A stretch of 64,000 nucleotides of DNA from Sphingobacterium chuzhouense (GTDB lineage Bacteria; Bacteroidota; Bacteroidia; Sphingobacteriales; Sphingobacteriaceae). The stretch spans positions 806,001-870,000 of the forward strand of contig NZ_JACNYL010000002.1 of the NCBI RefSeq assembly GCF_014692525.1, given 5' to 3'. The notes beneath the pieces were generated by a model. It did no database searches. It saw only the letters and a list, made by a program, of their open reading frames with translations, and was not told the DNA's origin. Below are positions 28,312 to 37,510 of this stretch, one piece after another; within the stretch, counting starts at the first letter, position 1, and the number at the start of each line of letters is the position of its first letter. Made by a program: the position numbers and the translations under genes.

Positions 28312-28755
28312 ATGGAACAGAATATCTATTACGAAGGACAGGTGCTTTGGGCTCAACTAGATCCAAACATGCACCTTAGGCATTCGGCATACGCCGACTT
28401 TTGTGCACAAGCACGGAGTAATATGATGACCCGGGCCGGGCTGTCGCTTGAAGAATTTGCCAAATATCATATCGGTCCTATTTTATTTCGGGAAGAGCTC
28501 GTATATTACCGAGAAATCGGACTTGACGAACGTATATCCGTAAAGGTCGAAATGACAAAGCTTAACCTTAAAAATTATCGATTCTCTTTTCGTCACGAGA
28601 TTTACAAAGAGAATGGCATAAAAGCAGCAACCGTGGAGATTGACGGCGCTTGGTTAGATCTTCAAAAACGAAAACTAACGACTATTCCAGATACCTGGCA
28701 TTCCATTTTCGACGCTATTCCAAAAGCGGAAGATTATGTAGAAACTGCAGGATAA
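28312..28755 (+). CDS. Acyl-CoA thioesterase, hotdog fold (4HBT)
   Basis: A 147-residue single hotdog domain. The substrate-site pattern QVLWAQLDPNMHLRHSAYADF with Asp17 corresponds to the catalytic region of 4-hydroxybenzoyl-CoA/YbgC-type thioesterases; the second half has KVEMTKLNLKNYRFSFRHEI. It probably cleaves acyl-CoA or acyl-ACP esters in the cytosol. It sits 50 bases after the DUF819 gene and converges on the nitrilase fusion with a shared terminator. Confidence 0.85.
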   Translation: MEQNIYYEGQVLWAQLDPNMHLRHSAYADFCAQARSNMMTRAGLSLEEFAKYHIGPILFREELVYYREIGLDERISVKVEMTKLNLKNYRFSFRHEIYKENGIKAATVEIDGAWLDLQKRKLTTIPDTWHSIFDAIPKAEDYVETAG

Positions 28756-28762
28756 TCATTGT

Positions 28763-28792
28763 AGTGAATCTCCCTATTTTAGGAGATTCACT
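28763..28792. terminator. Bidirectional terminator between thioesterase and GNAT-nitrilase genes
   Basis: An 11-bp perfect stem (28763-28773 with 28782-28792) with an 8-base loop. It lies 8 bases after the thioesterase stop and its right arm overlaps the last codons of the leftward nitrilase fusion gene. Confidence 0.65.
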
Positions 28793-30285
28793 GCATATAG
28801 ATCTTTTCTTCTATCCTTCAATATTTTTACTGTACCATATTCATGCAAATCCCGAAGGGCATATAAATCCACATCAGCAATCAGTACCATTTCGGTATTC
28901 GGTGTGGCTTCTGCTTTGATACCATTATTGGGAAATGCAAAATCTGATGGGGTAAACACCGCAGATTGTGAATATTGGATATCCATATTATTCACGCGTG
29001 GTAAATTGCCTACACAACCTGCAATCGCTACATAACATTCGTTTTCAATAGCACGCGCTTGCGCACATGCCCTTACCCGTAGATAACCGTTTTGTGTATC
29101 CGTCATAAAGGGCACAAAAAGTATTTGCATGCCTTGATCCGCCATGATACGGCTGACTTCCGGAAACTCCACATCATAGCATATCAAAAGTCCAACCTTG
29201 CCACAATCCGTATCAAAGACCTTAATTTCGTTTCCTCCCACCATCCCATAATATTTAAACTCATTGGGTGTGATATGAATCTTTTTATGCACATCCACTT
29301 TTCCGTTTCGGTGGCATAGATAGGTCGCATTATAAAGCTTCTTATATTCCATGATCGGCATGGACCCGGCAATAATATTAACATTATAAGATACTGCAAA
29401 TTCTTGGAGCTTTTCCACAATTTCACTGGTCAATTCCGCAAGCTTCTCCATGGCAGCACGCTCAGGCAGATCATTGTACGGGCTCATCAATGGCGTATTG
29501 AAAAACTCCGGAAACATGACAAAGTCTGAACCATAGTCACTGACAGCATCTACAAAGAATTCTACTTGATCATAGAAGTCATTTATATCTTTAAATAACC
29601 GCATCTGCCACTGTACCAAACCCAGTCGGGTCGTTTGTTTAGAAGCAGATGAAGATTTTGCATCGGGATCATAATAGATATTATCCCACTGCAATAGTGT
29701 CGCAAATTCATTCGACTCTTTGTCCTCGGGAAGATAATTTTTCAGGATCTTGGAGACGTGAAAATCATTTGACAATTGAAAAGTGAGTGTCGGATCGAAA
29801 ATCTCTTTCCGTTTTACCTTTTCAATATAAGTCCTTGGCGTTATTTTATCTGCATAGGCATGGTAGTTCGGTATACGCCCTCCCGCAACAATTCCCCGGA
29901 GGTTCATTTGCTCACAAAGCTCTTTCCGCGCGTCATACAAACGTCTGCCTAAACGTAGAGATCGAAAGTCAGGATGTACAAACACTTCTATTCCATAAAG
30001 AATATCACCCTCATAATCATGAGTAGAAAACTTTCCGTCATCTATAATCTCATAATATTTCTTGTAAATATTGGTTTTCTTCGAATCGATGATCAATGAA
30101 AGTGCACAGGCTACTACACGCCCGTCTACTTCCACGCATAATTGTCCTTCCGGAAAGACCTCTATCAAATCAACAATATTTTCTCGTGTCCACACATCGC
30201 CTGTATCACCACCATAAGCCTTCTCCATAGAGCGCTTCAGATCCTTATAGTCTTCTGTCGTTAAGTTCCTAACCTGTATATCCAT
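28774..30285 (-). CDS. Fusion of GNAT acetyltransferase and carbon-nitrogen hydrolase
   Basis: A 503-residue two-domain enzyme. Residues 1-165 are a GNAT fold (VRNLTTEDYKDLKRSMEKAY; VFVHPDFRSLRLGRRLYDARKEL as acetyl-CoA site). Residues 220-500 are a nitrilase-superfamily domain with the Glu260 (FPEFFN), Lys334 or Lys335 (VHKKIHITP) and Cys369 (LLICYDVEFPE) triad. This fused architecture is widespread, annotated as bifunctional acetyltransferase/hydrolase, but its substrate has not been clear to me. The hydrolase may act on an omega-amide or an N-carbamoyl compound. A DUF3467 gene lies 7 bases upstream, suggesting co-transcription. Confidence 0.88.
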   Translation of the reverse strand: MDIQVRNLTTEDYKDLKRSMEKAYGGDTGDVWTRENIVDLIEVFPEGQLCVEVDGRVVACALSLIIDSKKTNIYKKYYEIIDDGKFSTHDYEGDILYGIEVFVHPDFRSLRLGRRLYDARKELCEQMNLRGIVAGGRIPNYHAYADKITPRTYIEKVKRKEIFDPTLTFQLSNDFHVSKILKNYLPEDKESNEFATLLQWDNIYYDPDAKSSSASKQTTRLGLVQWQMRLFKDINDFYDQVEFFVDAVSDYGSDFVMFPEFFNTPLMSPYNDLPERAAMEKLAELTSEIVEKLQEFAVSYNVNIIAGSMPIMEYKKLYNATYLCHRNGKVDVHKKIHITPNEFKYYGMVGGNEIKVFDTDCGKVGLLICYDVEFPEVSRIMADQGMQILFVPFMTDTQNGYLRVRACAQARAIENECYVAIAGCVGNLPRVNNMDIQYSQSAVFTPSDFAFPNNGIKAEATPNTEMVLIADVDLYALRDLHEYGTVKILKDRRKDLYAVNLLK

Positions 30286-30292
30286 ATTCCTC

Positions 30293-30634
30293 CTACGCTT
30301 CTCCTTTTGGGCCTCCGAAATTTAATGGCAGACCCGGCTCACTTGCTTTGATTGCACCATTGGCTGCTTCAAATCGGTTAATATTATCTTGTAATGCCCC
30401 TAACAGCCGTTTAGCATGTTCTGGTGTTAAAATAATTCTGGATTTGACCTTTGCTTTCGGTACTCCGGGCATGATGCGGATAAAATCTAATACAAATTCA
30501 GAGCTTGAATGCGTAATAATCGCTAGGTTACTATAGATACCTTCTGCAATCTCCTCGCTTAATTCTATACTCAATTCGTTATTTTCTGCTTCTTCGTTAT
30601 TGTTATTCTTCAAGTCCATAAAATTAACGTCCAT
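30293..30634 (-). CDS. DUF3467 family protein
   Basis: A 113-residue acidic protein. The conserved DUF3467 core is LSEEIAEGIYSNLAIITHSSSEFVLDFIRIMPG, followed by KVKSRIILTPEHAKRLLGAL. These small proteins are common across bacteria and have no established function. A low-complexity Asn/Glu stretch (KNNNNEEAENNE) precedes the core. The gene lies between the M42 peptidase and the GNAT-nitrilase, all leftward and closely spaced. Confidence 0.85.
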   Translation of the reverse strand: MDVNFMDLKNNNNEEAENNELSIELSEEIAEGIYSNLAIITHSSSEFVLDFIRIMPGVPKAKVKSRIILTPEHAKRLLGALQDNINRFEAANGAIKASEPGLPLNFGGPKGEA

Positions 30635-30673
30635 TTTGGTTTTTATAATTTTTGATATTTTTTCACTTTCTAT

Positions 30674-31792
30674 TTACACGATAAATGACCTAAAATCTTG
30701 CCCATCTTCTATTTTGAGCAACACTTCATAAATAAGCCGTATAACATTGTCCAAGTCTTCCTTATGTACCATTTCTACCGTTGTATGCATATATCGCAAA
30801 GGTAATGATATTAAGGCCGAAGGAACGCCACCGTTGGAATAAGCAAAAGCATCTGTATCGGTCCCCGTGAAACGAGAGGATGCCTGACGCTGGAATGGAA
30901 TATCGTTTTCCTTAGCCACATCAATTAACAATCGATTCAGATTAATCTGCACGGCAGGCGCATAAGACAATACGGGGCCTTGGCCACATGCTAAATCGCC
31001 CTGCGTAATTTTATTAATCATAGGCGTTTGCGTATCATGTGTTACATCGGTGACGATGGCAAGATTAGGTTTGATGTAGTGGGTAATCATTTCCGCTCCG
31101 CGCAGACCTATTTCCTCCTGTACAGCATTCACGATATACAGGCCAAAAGGTAATTTCTTCTTGTTTTGCTTTAATAAACGTGCTACTTCAGCAATCATGA
31201 ACCCTCCAGCGCGGTTATCTAATGCACGCCCTACGTAATAACGATTGTTAAGCACCGTGAATTCATCTTCGTAAGTAACAACACATCCTACATGGATTCC
31301 CATCTCCTCGACCTCTTCTTTAGAAGTCGCACCACAATCCAAAAAGATATTCTTTAACGTAGGAGCATCTTCTTTCTCGCCTGAACGTGTATGGATAGCC
31401 GGCCATCCAAAAACCGCCTTTACCAAGCCGCTATCGGTATGGATGTTCACACGTTTCGATGGTGCGATCTGATGATCAGACCCACCATTCCGGATCACGT
31501 ATATAAGCCCTTCTTTAGTAATATAGTTAACAAACCAGGATATCTCATCTGCATGCGCTTCGATGACTACTTTATACGGTGCGTCAGGATTAATAATACC
31601 TACAGCCGTACCATAATTATCAATATAAGTTTTATCAACGTAAGGCTTCAGATAGTCTAACCATAAGCGTTGTCCTTCCCATTCAAAACCAGTTGGCGAA
31701 GGGTTATTGATATATTTTTCAAAAAACCTTAGCGATTTATCCGTGACAAAGGAAATATGTTTCTTTTTTTCTTTTTCTTTTTTATTTACCAT
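30674..31792 (-). CDS. M42-family metallopeptidase
   Basis: A 372-residue cytosolic aminopeptidase. All metal and catalytic residues are present: His80-x-Asp82 (EAHADEI), Asp192 (RALDNRAGG), Glu226-Glu227 (VQEEIGLRG), Asp249 (VTDVTH) and His336 (RYMHTTVEM). M42 enzymes form dodecameric tetrahedral particles that trim short peptides. A very lysine-rich N-terminus (KKEKEKKKH) precedes the fold. It is the first gene of a leftward group with DUF3467 and the GNAT-nitrilase. Confidence 0.92.
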   Translation of the reverse strand: MVNKKEKEKKKHISFVTDKSLRFFEKYINNPSPTGFEWEGQRLWLDYLKPYVDKTYIDNYGTAVGIINPDAPYKVVIEAHADEISWFVNYITKEGLIYVIRNGGSDHQIAPSKRVNIHTDSGLVKAVFGWPAIHTRSGEKEDAPTLKNIFLDCGATSKEEVEEMGIHVGCVVTYEDEFTVLNNRYYVGRALDNRAGGFMIAEVARLLKQNKKKLPFGLYIVNAVQEEIGLRGAEMITHYIKPNLAIVTDVTHDTQTPMINKITQGDLACGQGPVLSYAPAVQINLNRLLIDVAKENDIPFQRQASSRFTGTDTDAFAYSNGGVPSALISLPLRYMHTTVEMVHKEDLDNVIRLIYEVLLKIEDGQDFRSFIV

Positions 31793-31900
31793 ATTATCAT
31801 GTATTTCATTTCAGTAACCAGGCACTAGTGATCAGTGACTACATAGTCCTACCAAAGTTAGAAAATTCACGCAAATAGCATTAAGAAATTTAATGCAATA

Positions 31901-31931
31901 TTGATTTTATAAAGGATAACCTTATATTTAC
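31901..31931 (+). promoter_or_regulatory. Probable promoter of lgt
   Basis: TTG at 31901-31903 is separated by 20 bases from TATATTTA at 31924-31931. This fits the Bacteroidetes spacing, with one mismatch in the -7 element, and would give a leader of about 25 bases before the lgt ATG. Confidence 0.4.
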
Positions 31932-31962
31932 CACACAAAATTCACCACACAACAGAAGACTT

Positions 31963-32784
31963 ATGCACGCACTATTGAATGTTATACACTGGAATATAGA
32001 TCCTATCATTTTTGAAATAGGTTCTTTTGGTCTGCGCTATTACGCCTTATGCTTTTTAGCTGCCTTTGTGGTGTCCTATATTCTCATGTTGAAAATTTTC
32101 AAAAGAGAAGGAAAAACACAAGAACTATTGGATCAATTAAGTATTTATATCTTTCTAGGAACTTTAATCGGCGCGCGGTTAGGTCACTGTCTGTTCTATG
32201 AGTTTGATTATTATAGCAAACATCCATTGGAAATGATTCTTCCTTTCCGCATGGTTAATGGCAGTTTTGAGCTCACCGGATTCCAAGGTCTTGCCAGTCA
32301 CGGGGGCGCTATTGGTATTTTATTAGCCTTATGGCTGTTTTCCCGAAAAACGAAAACAGATTTCATGTGGATTACTGATAGGTTAATTATCGTTGTCCCG
32401 TTGGCGGGAGCATTTGTACGATTGGGTAACTTCTTTAATTCGGAAATCATCGGACTGCCAACTTCCCTACCCTGGGGTGTCGTTTTTGAAAAGGTGGATA
32501 TGGTAGCTCGCCACCCGGCACAATTGTACGAGGCCATTGCTTATATTATTATCTTCCTTATCTTGTGGACGATGTACCAAAAGAACGCGAAACCAAAAGC
32601 AGGCTATCTGTTTGGTATATTCTTGGTTTTGTTATTTGGCGCCCGGTTTGTATTGGAATTCTACAAAGAAAACCAAGAAGCTTTTGAAGATAGCATGAAA
32701 TTCAATATGGGGCAATTGTTAAGTATTCCGTTTATGGTTGGTGGATTATACCTTATCTTTCGAAAACCAAAACAAAAAGTATAA
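31963..32784 (+). CDS. lgt: Prolipoprotein diacylglyceryl transferase
   Basis: A 273-residue inner membrane enzyme with about seven transmembrane helices. It transfers diacylglycerol from phosphatidylglycerol to the lipobox Cys, the first step of lipoprotein maturation. The key motifs are GLASHGGAIG with His113, and RLGNFFNSEIIG with Arg153, followed by RHPAQLYEA. The window encodes many lipoproteins that depend on it. The gene is monocistronic and shares a terminator with the convergent aroQ. Confidence 0.96.
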   Translation: MHALLNVIHWNIDPIIFEIGSFGLRYYALCFLAAFVVSYILMLKIFKREGKTQELLDQLSIYIFLGTLIGARLGHCLFYEFDYYSKHPLEMILPFRMVNGSFELTGFQGLASHGGAIGILLALWLFSRKTKTDFMWITDRLIIVVPLAGAFVRLGNFFNSEIIGLPTSLPWGVVFEKVDMVARHPAQLYEAIAYIIIFLILWTMYQKNAKPKAGYLFGIFLVLLFGARFVLEFYKENQEAFEDSMKFNMGQLLSIPFMVGGLYLIFRKPKQKV

Positions 32785-32790
32785 AACAGC

Positions 32791-32824
32791 GGGAATAGAA
32801 GTTTATAAAAAACTATCTATTCCC
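32791..32824. terminator. Terminator between convergent lgt and aroQ
   Basis: GGGAATAG at 32791-32798 pairs with CTATTCCC at 32817-32824, and pairing continues inward after a small bulge. The right arm lies within the final codons of aroQ. T-rich sequence flanks the stem on both sides. Confidence 0.6.
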
Positions 32825-33219
32825 AATTTATAACTATTTAAACCAAAACCACAAATCACCCCCACACAATTTGGAGCAAGATAGGAATGGTGACGGAAGG
32901 CTTCGCGCTTATGCACATTTGAAATATGTACTTCTACTACAGGGGTGGTAATACCAGCAATAGCATCGCCAATTGCAACTGAGGTATGGGTATAAGCTCC
33001 TGCATTGAGCACTACACCATCATAAGAAAAACCAATCTCATGCAATTTGTCGATAATTTCGCCTTCGTGATTGCTTTGGAAATAAGACAGATCAACCGTC
33101 AAATACCGTTGTCTTAATTCGTCAAAAAAAGATGGGAAATCTTGACTTCCGTAAATATTTTTCTCCCGTACGCCTAATAAGTTCAGATTAGGGCCGTTTA
33201 TGATCATGATTTTCTTCAT
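32803..33219 (-). CDS. aroQ: 3-dehydroquinate dehydratase, type II
   Basis: A 138-residue type II dehydroquinase of the shikimate pathway. The catalytic Tyr23 sits in REKNIYG; IINGPNLNLLG opens the fold; NAGAYTHTSVAIGDAI and VEVHISNVHKREAFRHHSY supply substrate-binding Asn, His and Arg. Active as a dodecamer. Single gene, convergent with lgt and 37 bases downstream of the RemB-like gene on the same strand. Confidence 0.96.
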   Translation of the reverse strand: MKKIMIINGPNLNLLGVREKNIYGSQDFPSFFDELRQRYLTVDLSYFQSNHEGEIIDKLHEIGFSYDGVVLNAGAYTHTSVAIGDAIAGITTPVVEVHISNVHKREAFRHHSYLAPNCVGVICGFGLNSYKLGIDSFL

Positions 33220-33256
33220 ACACTATCTAAATGCTGTGCATAAAGATAACAATATC

Positions 33257-34885
33257 CTAAATATCTCCATAAAAATTGCGGAACGAAGAACGAAGGCCAA
33301 AACTGACCACGCCGGATTTTTCTGTAGGTGAGCCTTCTATCCTATTATACCGTTGCGTATATCCGACTTCGAAGCGCAGATTATATTTCGGATTCAGCAC
33401 ATAAGCCACTTTTGCATCCGCATAGTAAAGATCATTCTTTACTCCCTGTCCGATATAATTACCATACATATCGGGGATGGTTCTATACGATTGAAAAATA
33501 TCGCCACCCATATTGGTCAAGTAATCAGGATCGGTACCATAACGGCTATATACACCCTGTAGAGAAAAATCGAAACGATTCCACGAATAATTGGCCATAC
33601 CAAGTAATTCCCTAAAATTAGCACCCCTAGGATGAGCCAACGGTTCCCCGTTATTACTATAATTAGAAATGGAAACAAAATGTTGATATGTATACGGTCT
33701 TACTACATTATATTCAGCCAGGAAATTAAGGTTCTGTACCTTAAATAGGTTAAAGCCTTTCACGCCCAGCTGCGTACCCCATTTGTTATGCGCATATCCA
33801 TCTCCCGCAAAAAATTCCTTAGCGGTGAATTCTCCCAACAGGAACTGGCCGTAAGCAGTAATGTTATCGAATACTTTATATTTGGCATTTAGCCCTAAGA
33901 ACATTTTATCAGGTGACGTCGAGTTGTTGGATTCCACCGGACGTAAGAAAATAATAGGGTTAGCATAATTAAAATCAAACCCACGATGCCCAGCTTCGTT
34001 ACGGTTCGCCCACACAACGGCTTGAAAAAACCCAATCGACAAGCGATTTGTTGCATTATAATCCAAATATTGGAAAGCGCCCCATTTAATACCATCGCCA
34101 AATCTTCCACCAGAATTAAGCGAGTCGATGCGTGGATTTCTTGGATCGTTCATATATGCCCATATCGATGTATACTGTACATTCCCTATCTTACCCGTGA
34201 ATTTCAAATGCGCATAATTTGAAGAGAAGTCTGATAATAACAAAGACCGATAACCATCGCCAATATGGTTTTTGTCGTATGCTAAAGTGGTTTGAAAATA
34301 TTCATTGAAATCATAAGACAAACTTGCGGTAGCATACATCCAATCTTTTTTGTTATTTGACAGGTGTTTTGTGTTTCCTTGCCCGGGAATCACACCCGCT
34401 CTGTCGATATAATCGGTGAGATAATTCGGAAAAACCCCTTGATTTTCAAAAGCATTCGCATAAAACGTAAATTTATCCTTAATATTTAACCCTACTTGAA
34501 CTCCACGGGTATTCAACCAGGTCGTTCTCTTATCCGCACCAATCATTTCTTTGCCGATCACAAAATCAGGCAGAAAGTCCAAATAAAAACTATGGTCCTC
34601 TTTATGTATTTCTACTAAATGCTCGTTGAATATCTTCCGCATAAAAATATTATCGGAATCAACTTGGTTCAAGCTTTGGATAGAATCATACTTAGCCAAT
34701 AAATCCCCTTTAAAAAGAAAAGGTTTGGTAGCGGTATGCATCCGTGTATCTGGCGAATAAAGAAGCTCGTCGTATTTTTGATAGTGCTGGTATGAGTAAG
34801 GTTGGTTTTTAACTTGCCCCTTTACAGTAGACATGGCAGTAAACAATGCTAAGGACACGAAAACAAAAAAGTAATGAAACTTCAT
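33257..34885 (-). CDS. remB: Outer membrane protein similar to gliding motility protein RemB
   Basis: A 542-residue exported protein: signal peptide 1-23 (FFVFVSLALFTAMSTVKGQ) and then a predicted barrel of alternating strands. Features shared with RemB of gliding flavobacteria are the GVQVGLNIKDKFTFYANAFENQG stretch, YDKNHIGDGYRSLLLSDFSSNYAHLKF near residue 203, and FDFNYANPIIFLRPVE. RemB resembles the Wzi capsule-surface protein. No gld, spr or other rem gene is in the window, so a role in gliding cannot be assumed; handling of a surface polysaccharide is an alternative. It diverges from murI, with the promoter region between. Confidence 0.62.
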   Translation of the reverse strand: MKFHYFFVFVSLALFTAMSTVKGQVKNQPYSYQHYQKYDELLYSPDTRMHTATKPFLFKGDLLAKYDSIQSLNQVDSDNIFMRKIFNEHLVEIHKEDHSFYLDFLPDFVIGKEMIGADKRTTWLNTRGVQVGLNIKDKFTFYANAFENQGVFPNYLTDYIDRAGVIPGQGNTKHLSNNKKDWMYATASLSYDFNEYFQTTLAYDKNHIGDGYRSLLLSDFSSNYAHLKFTGKIGNVQYTSIWAYMNDPRNPRIDSLNSGGRFGDGIKWGAFQYLDYNATNRLSIGFFQAVVWANRNEAGHRGFDFNYANPIIFLRPVESNNSTSPDKMFLGLNAKYKVFDNITAYGQFLLGEFTAKEFFAGDGYAHNKWGTQLGVKGFNLFKVQNLNFLAEYNVVRPYTYQHFVSISNYSNNGEPLAHPRGANFRELLGMANYSWNRFDFSLQGVYSRYGTDPDYLTNMGGDIFQSYRTIPDMYGNYIGQGVKNDLYYADAKVAYVLNPKYNLRFEVGYTQRYNRIEGSPTEKSGVVSFGLRSSFRNFYGDI

Positions 34886-34966
34886 AGATGAAAATATATA
34901 GTACCTGTTCTTCCCAACAATTATTATTCCTAATTTTATTCCGCACCAAAGGTAACGATATTATAG

Positions 34967-34997
34967 TTGGAAAACTTACAAAGAAAAACCATCTTTG
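34967..34997 (+). promoter_or_regulatory. Probable promoter of murI
   Basis: TTG at 34967-34969, then 20 bases, then CATCTTTG at 34990-34997, close to the TTTG / TAnnTTTG pattern. It places the transcript start just before ATG 35026 and argues against a longer reading of murI from 34888. On the other strand TACCTTTG at 34954-34947 could serve the RemB-like gene. Confidence 0.4.
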
Positions 34998-35025
34998 CCT
35001 AACAAAAGAAGCTGATGGAAATACA

Positions 35026-35850
35026 ATGATAAATACAGCAAAGCAAGGCCCGATTGGTATATTTGATTCCGGTTACGGAGGGTTAACCGTATTTCGTAAA
35101 ATTAAGGACGCTTTGCCCTTATATGATTACATTTATTTAGGGGATAATGCGCGTGTTCCTTACGGCACAAGGTCATTTGAAGAAGTTTATGACTTCACAA
35201 AAGCCTGCGTATTCAAATTATTTGAAATGGGCTGTAATCTCGTTATCCTTGCCTGCAATACGGCCTCCGCAAAAGCTTTACGCACTATTCAACAAAACGA
35301 CCTTCCCCCAGGAAAGAAAGTACTTGGCGTTATTCGCCCCACGACGGAGTCTATCCATCAGTACACAAAAACGAACGAAGTCGGCGTACTTGCCACACAG
35401 GGAACGGTATTATCCGAGTCCTATAAAATAGAAATCACAAGGTTCCATCCAGAAATAAAAGTATATCAACACGCCTGTCCATTATGGGTACCACTTGTTG
35501 AAAGAAATGAAATAGATGGAATAATAACTGGCGAAATTATCAAAAAAGACATCCAAAGCGTGCTTGAACAAAGCTCCAATATTGACACACTTATTCTTGC
35601 CTGTACACATTACCCTCTATTATTACCTCTCATACGTCAACACACCCCTTCCCATGTAAAAGTCTTGCCGCAAGGCGAACTGATAGCCAAAAGTTTAGTC
35701 GATTATTTAAATCGTCACTCCGAAGTGGAGAAAATCTGTTCCAAAAATGGTAGTATGCAGTTTTTTACAACGGATAATCCTGTCGATTTTGAAGGGAAAG
35801 CAGCTATATTTTTTGGAGAACAAATACACGCTCAACACATCTCCGTCTAG
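35026..35850 (+). CDS. murI: Glutamate racemase
   Basis: I choose ATG 35026 (274 residues), right before the conserved GPIGIFDSGYGGLTV. Catalytic residues are Asp14 (IFDSG), Cys77 (ACNTASAKAL) and Cys193 (ACTHYPLL); PYGTRS is the phosphate-like loop. It supplies D-glutamate for peptidoglycan. A longer frame reaches 34888 but adds an unrelated segment and overlaps the divergent promoter. It converges on sufE, 14 bases apart. Confidence 0.95.
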   Translation: MINTAKQGPIGIFDSGYGGLTVFRKIKDALPLYDYIYLGDNARVPYGTRSFEEVYDFTKACVFKLFEMGCNLVILACNTASAKALRTIQQNDLPPGKKVLGVIRPTTESIHQYTKTNEVGVLATQGTVLSESYKIEITRFHPEIKVYQHACPLWVPLVERNEIDGIITGEIIKKDIQSVLEQSSNIDTLILACTHYPLLLPLIRQHTPSHVKVLPQGELIAKSLVDYLNRHSEVEKICSKNGSMQFFTTDNPVDFEGKAAIFFGEQIHAQHISV

Positions 35851-35864
35851 ATACAAAAAGAATA

Positions 35865-36284
35865 TTAAGCCCTCATTTGCAATGCCACGGCATACAATTT
35901 CATTTGTTTTACCATGGATAACAAACCGTTTGCACGTGTGGGTGAAAGATGCTCCTTCAATCCGATTTTGTCAATAAAATAAAGATCCGCCTGTGCAATC
36001 TCCTGCGGCGTATGTCCAGAAAGCACTTTTACCATCAAACTTACCAAGCCTTTTGTTATAACCGCATCGCTATCTGCTGTAAAATATACTTTTCCGTCCC
36101 GCATTTCTGGATACAACCACACCTTTGACTGGCATCCTTTAATAATATAATCGTCTTTTTTATATTCTTCTTTTATCAGAGGAACTTCTTTCCCCAATTG
36201 GATAATGTATTCATATTTTTCCATCCAATCCTGATAGAAAGAAAAATCTTCAATGAGTTCGTCTTGTATTTCGTTTATCGTCAT
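35865..36284 (-). CDS. sufE: Sulfur acceptor protein SufE
   Basis: A 139-residue protein that takes persulfide sulfur from SufS for iron-sulfur cluster assembly. The acceptor Cys51 is in KGCQSKVW, the same position as in E. coli SufE; the SDAVITKGLVSLMV helix follows. It is 2 bases after sufS, as in many suf operons. The other suf genes (sufBCD) are not in the window. Confidence 0.95.
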   Translation of the reverse strand: MTINEIQDELIEDFSFYQDWMEKYEYIIQLGKEVPLIKEEYKKDDYIIKGCQSKVWLYPEMRDGKVYFTADSDAVITKGLVSLMVKVLSGHTPQEIAQADLYFIDKIGLKEHLSPTRANGLLSMVKQMKLYAVALQMRA

Positions 36285-36286
36285 CT

Positions 36287-37510
36287 TTATGCCAACATAT
36301 TTAATGCTCTTTGCAAGCCGTCTATTAAGATATCCACCTCTTCTTTCGTATTATACATAGCCAACGATACACGCACCGTTCCGGGTATATCAAAAGCATT
36401 CATAACAGGTTGCGCACAGTGATGCCCCGTTCTTACAGCCACACCCAATTTGTCGAGTATGACACCAATATCATAAGGATGCACACCATCCACAACAAAA
36501 GAAATAACGGAAGATTTTTGTTTTGCTGTACCTATAAAACGGATTCCGTCAATCTCCGACAAGCGCGATGTCGCGTAATCCAAAAGCTCATCTTCATAAG
36601 CCTTGATCGCATCCAAGCCGATACCTTCGATATAATCTATTGCATCACCCAGACAAATTCCCGCTTCAATATTGGGTGTTCCTGCCTCAAACTTAAACGG
36701 TAATTCATTATAGGTTGTTTTTTCAAAGGTTACATCCTTAATCATATCGCCACCACCTTGATAAGGCGGCATTTTATTTAATAGTTCTTCTTTCCCATAC
36801 AATACGCCAACTCCAGTTGGACCATACATTTTATGTCCTGAAAACGCAAAGAAATCCACATCAAGTGCTTGTACGTCTATGGCTAGATGCTGTATCGCTT
36901 GCGCACCATCAATAAGTACGGGTACATCATGCTCATGCGCGATATCAATCATCTCTTTTGCAGGATTTATCGTACCCAATGCATTGGACACATACGTGAA
37001 AGAGACGAGTTTCGTCCGTTCCGAAAACAACGATTTATACGCTTCAAGATCCAACTCTCCCCTATCATCCATAGGGATAATACGAAGCTTGCAACCTTTT
37101 TCATCGCAAAGCATTTGCCAAGGCACGATATTCGAATGGTGTTCCATAGCAGAAATGATAACTTCATCCCCTGCATTTATAAATGCACGGCCATAGCATG
37201 AAGCAACAATATTGATTGCCTCGGTTGTTCCCTTGGTGATGATGATTTCGTGCTCATGTTCTGCATTAATGAATGCCTGTACTTTACGGCGTGTTACTTC
37301 GAAAGCATCGGTGGAAATCTGGCTCAGATAGTGTACGCCACGATGTACATTGCTGTTCATATCGGCATAATAACGTGTAATGGCTTCAATAACCTGTTTC
37401 GGTTTTTGTGTCGTTGCACCATTATCAAAATAAACCAATGGTCTACCATTCACTTCCCTGCCTAAAATCGGAAAATCCGCTCGTATCTTCTCTATATCAA
37501 ATGTTCTCAA
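36287..37510 (-). CDS. sufS: Cysteine desulfurase SufS
   Basis: A 407-residue PLP enzyme of group II. PLP-binding Lys227 lies in FSGHKMYG and the persulfide-forming Cys365 in RTGHHCAQP. The protein starts at TTG 37510: the frame has a stop only two codons upstream and no ATG before the conserved EKIRADFPIL. A good Shine-Dalgarno AAGGAG (37524-37519) sits 8 bases before the TTG, rare in this genome. Together with sufE it supplies sulfur for Fe-S clusters, including the ferredoxin encoded nearby. Confidence 0.95.
   Translation of the reverse strand: MRTFDIEKIRADFPILGREVNGRPLVYFDNGATTQKPKQVIEAITRYYADMNSNVHRGVHYLSQISTDAFEVTRRKVQAFINAEHEHEIIITKGTTEAINIVASCYGRAFINAGDEVIISAMEHHSNIVPWQMLCDEKGCKLRIIPMDDRGELDLEAYKSLFSERTKLVSFTYVSNALGTINPAKEMIDIAHEHDVPVLIDGAQAIQHLAIDVQALDVDFFAFSGHKMYGPTGVGVLYGKEELLNKMPPYQGGGDMIKDVTFEKTTYNELPFKFEAGTPNIEAGICLGDAIDYIEGIGLDAIKAYEDELLDYATSRLSEIDGIRFIGTAKQKSSVISFVVDGVHPYDIGVILDKLGVAVRTGHHCAQPVMNAFDIPGTVRVSLAMYNTKEEVDILIDGLQRALNMLA

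Noticed and set aside
31829..31850. Overlapping short palindromes (CACTAGTG, TGATCA) between the M42 peptidase and lgt
   Set aside because: Each is short and close together; likely chance, with no extended symmetry.
34888..35025. A 46-residue extension at the start of murI
   Set aside because: It starts 2 bases from the divergent gene's start, covers the likely promoter and is unrelated to glutamate racemase N-termini.
36879..37201. Long antisense open frames inside sufS
   Set aside because: They lie wholly within a clear coding gene and reflect its codon pattern on the other strand.
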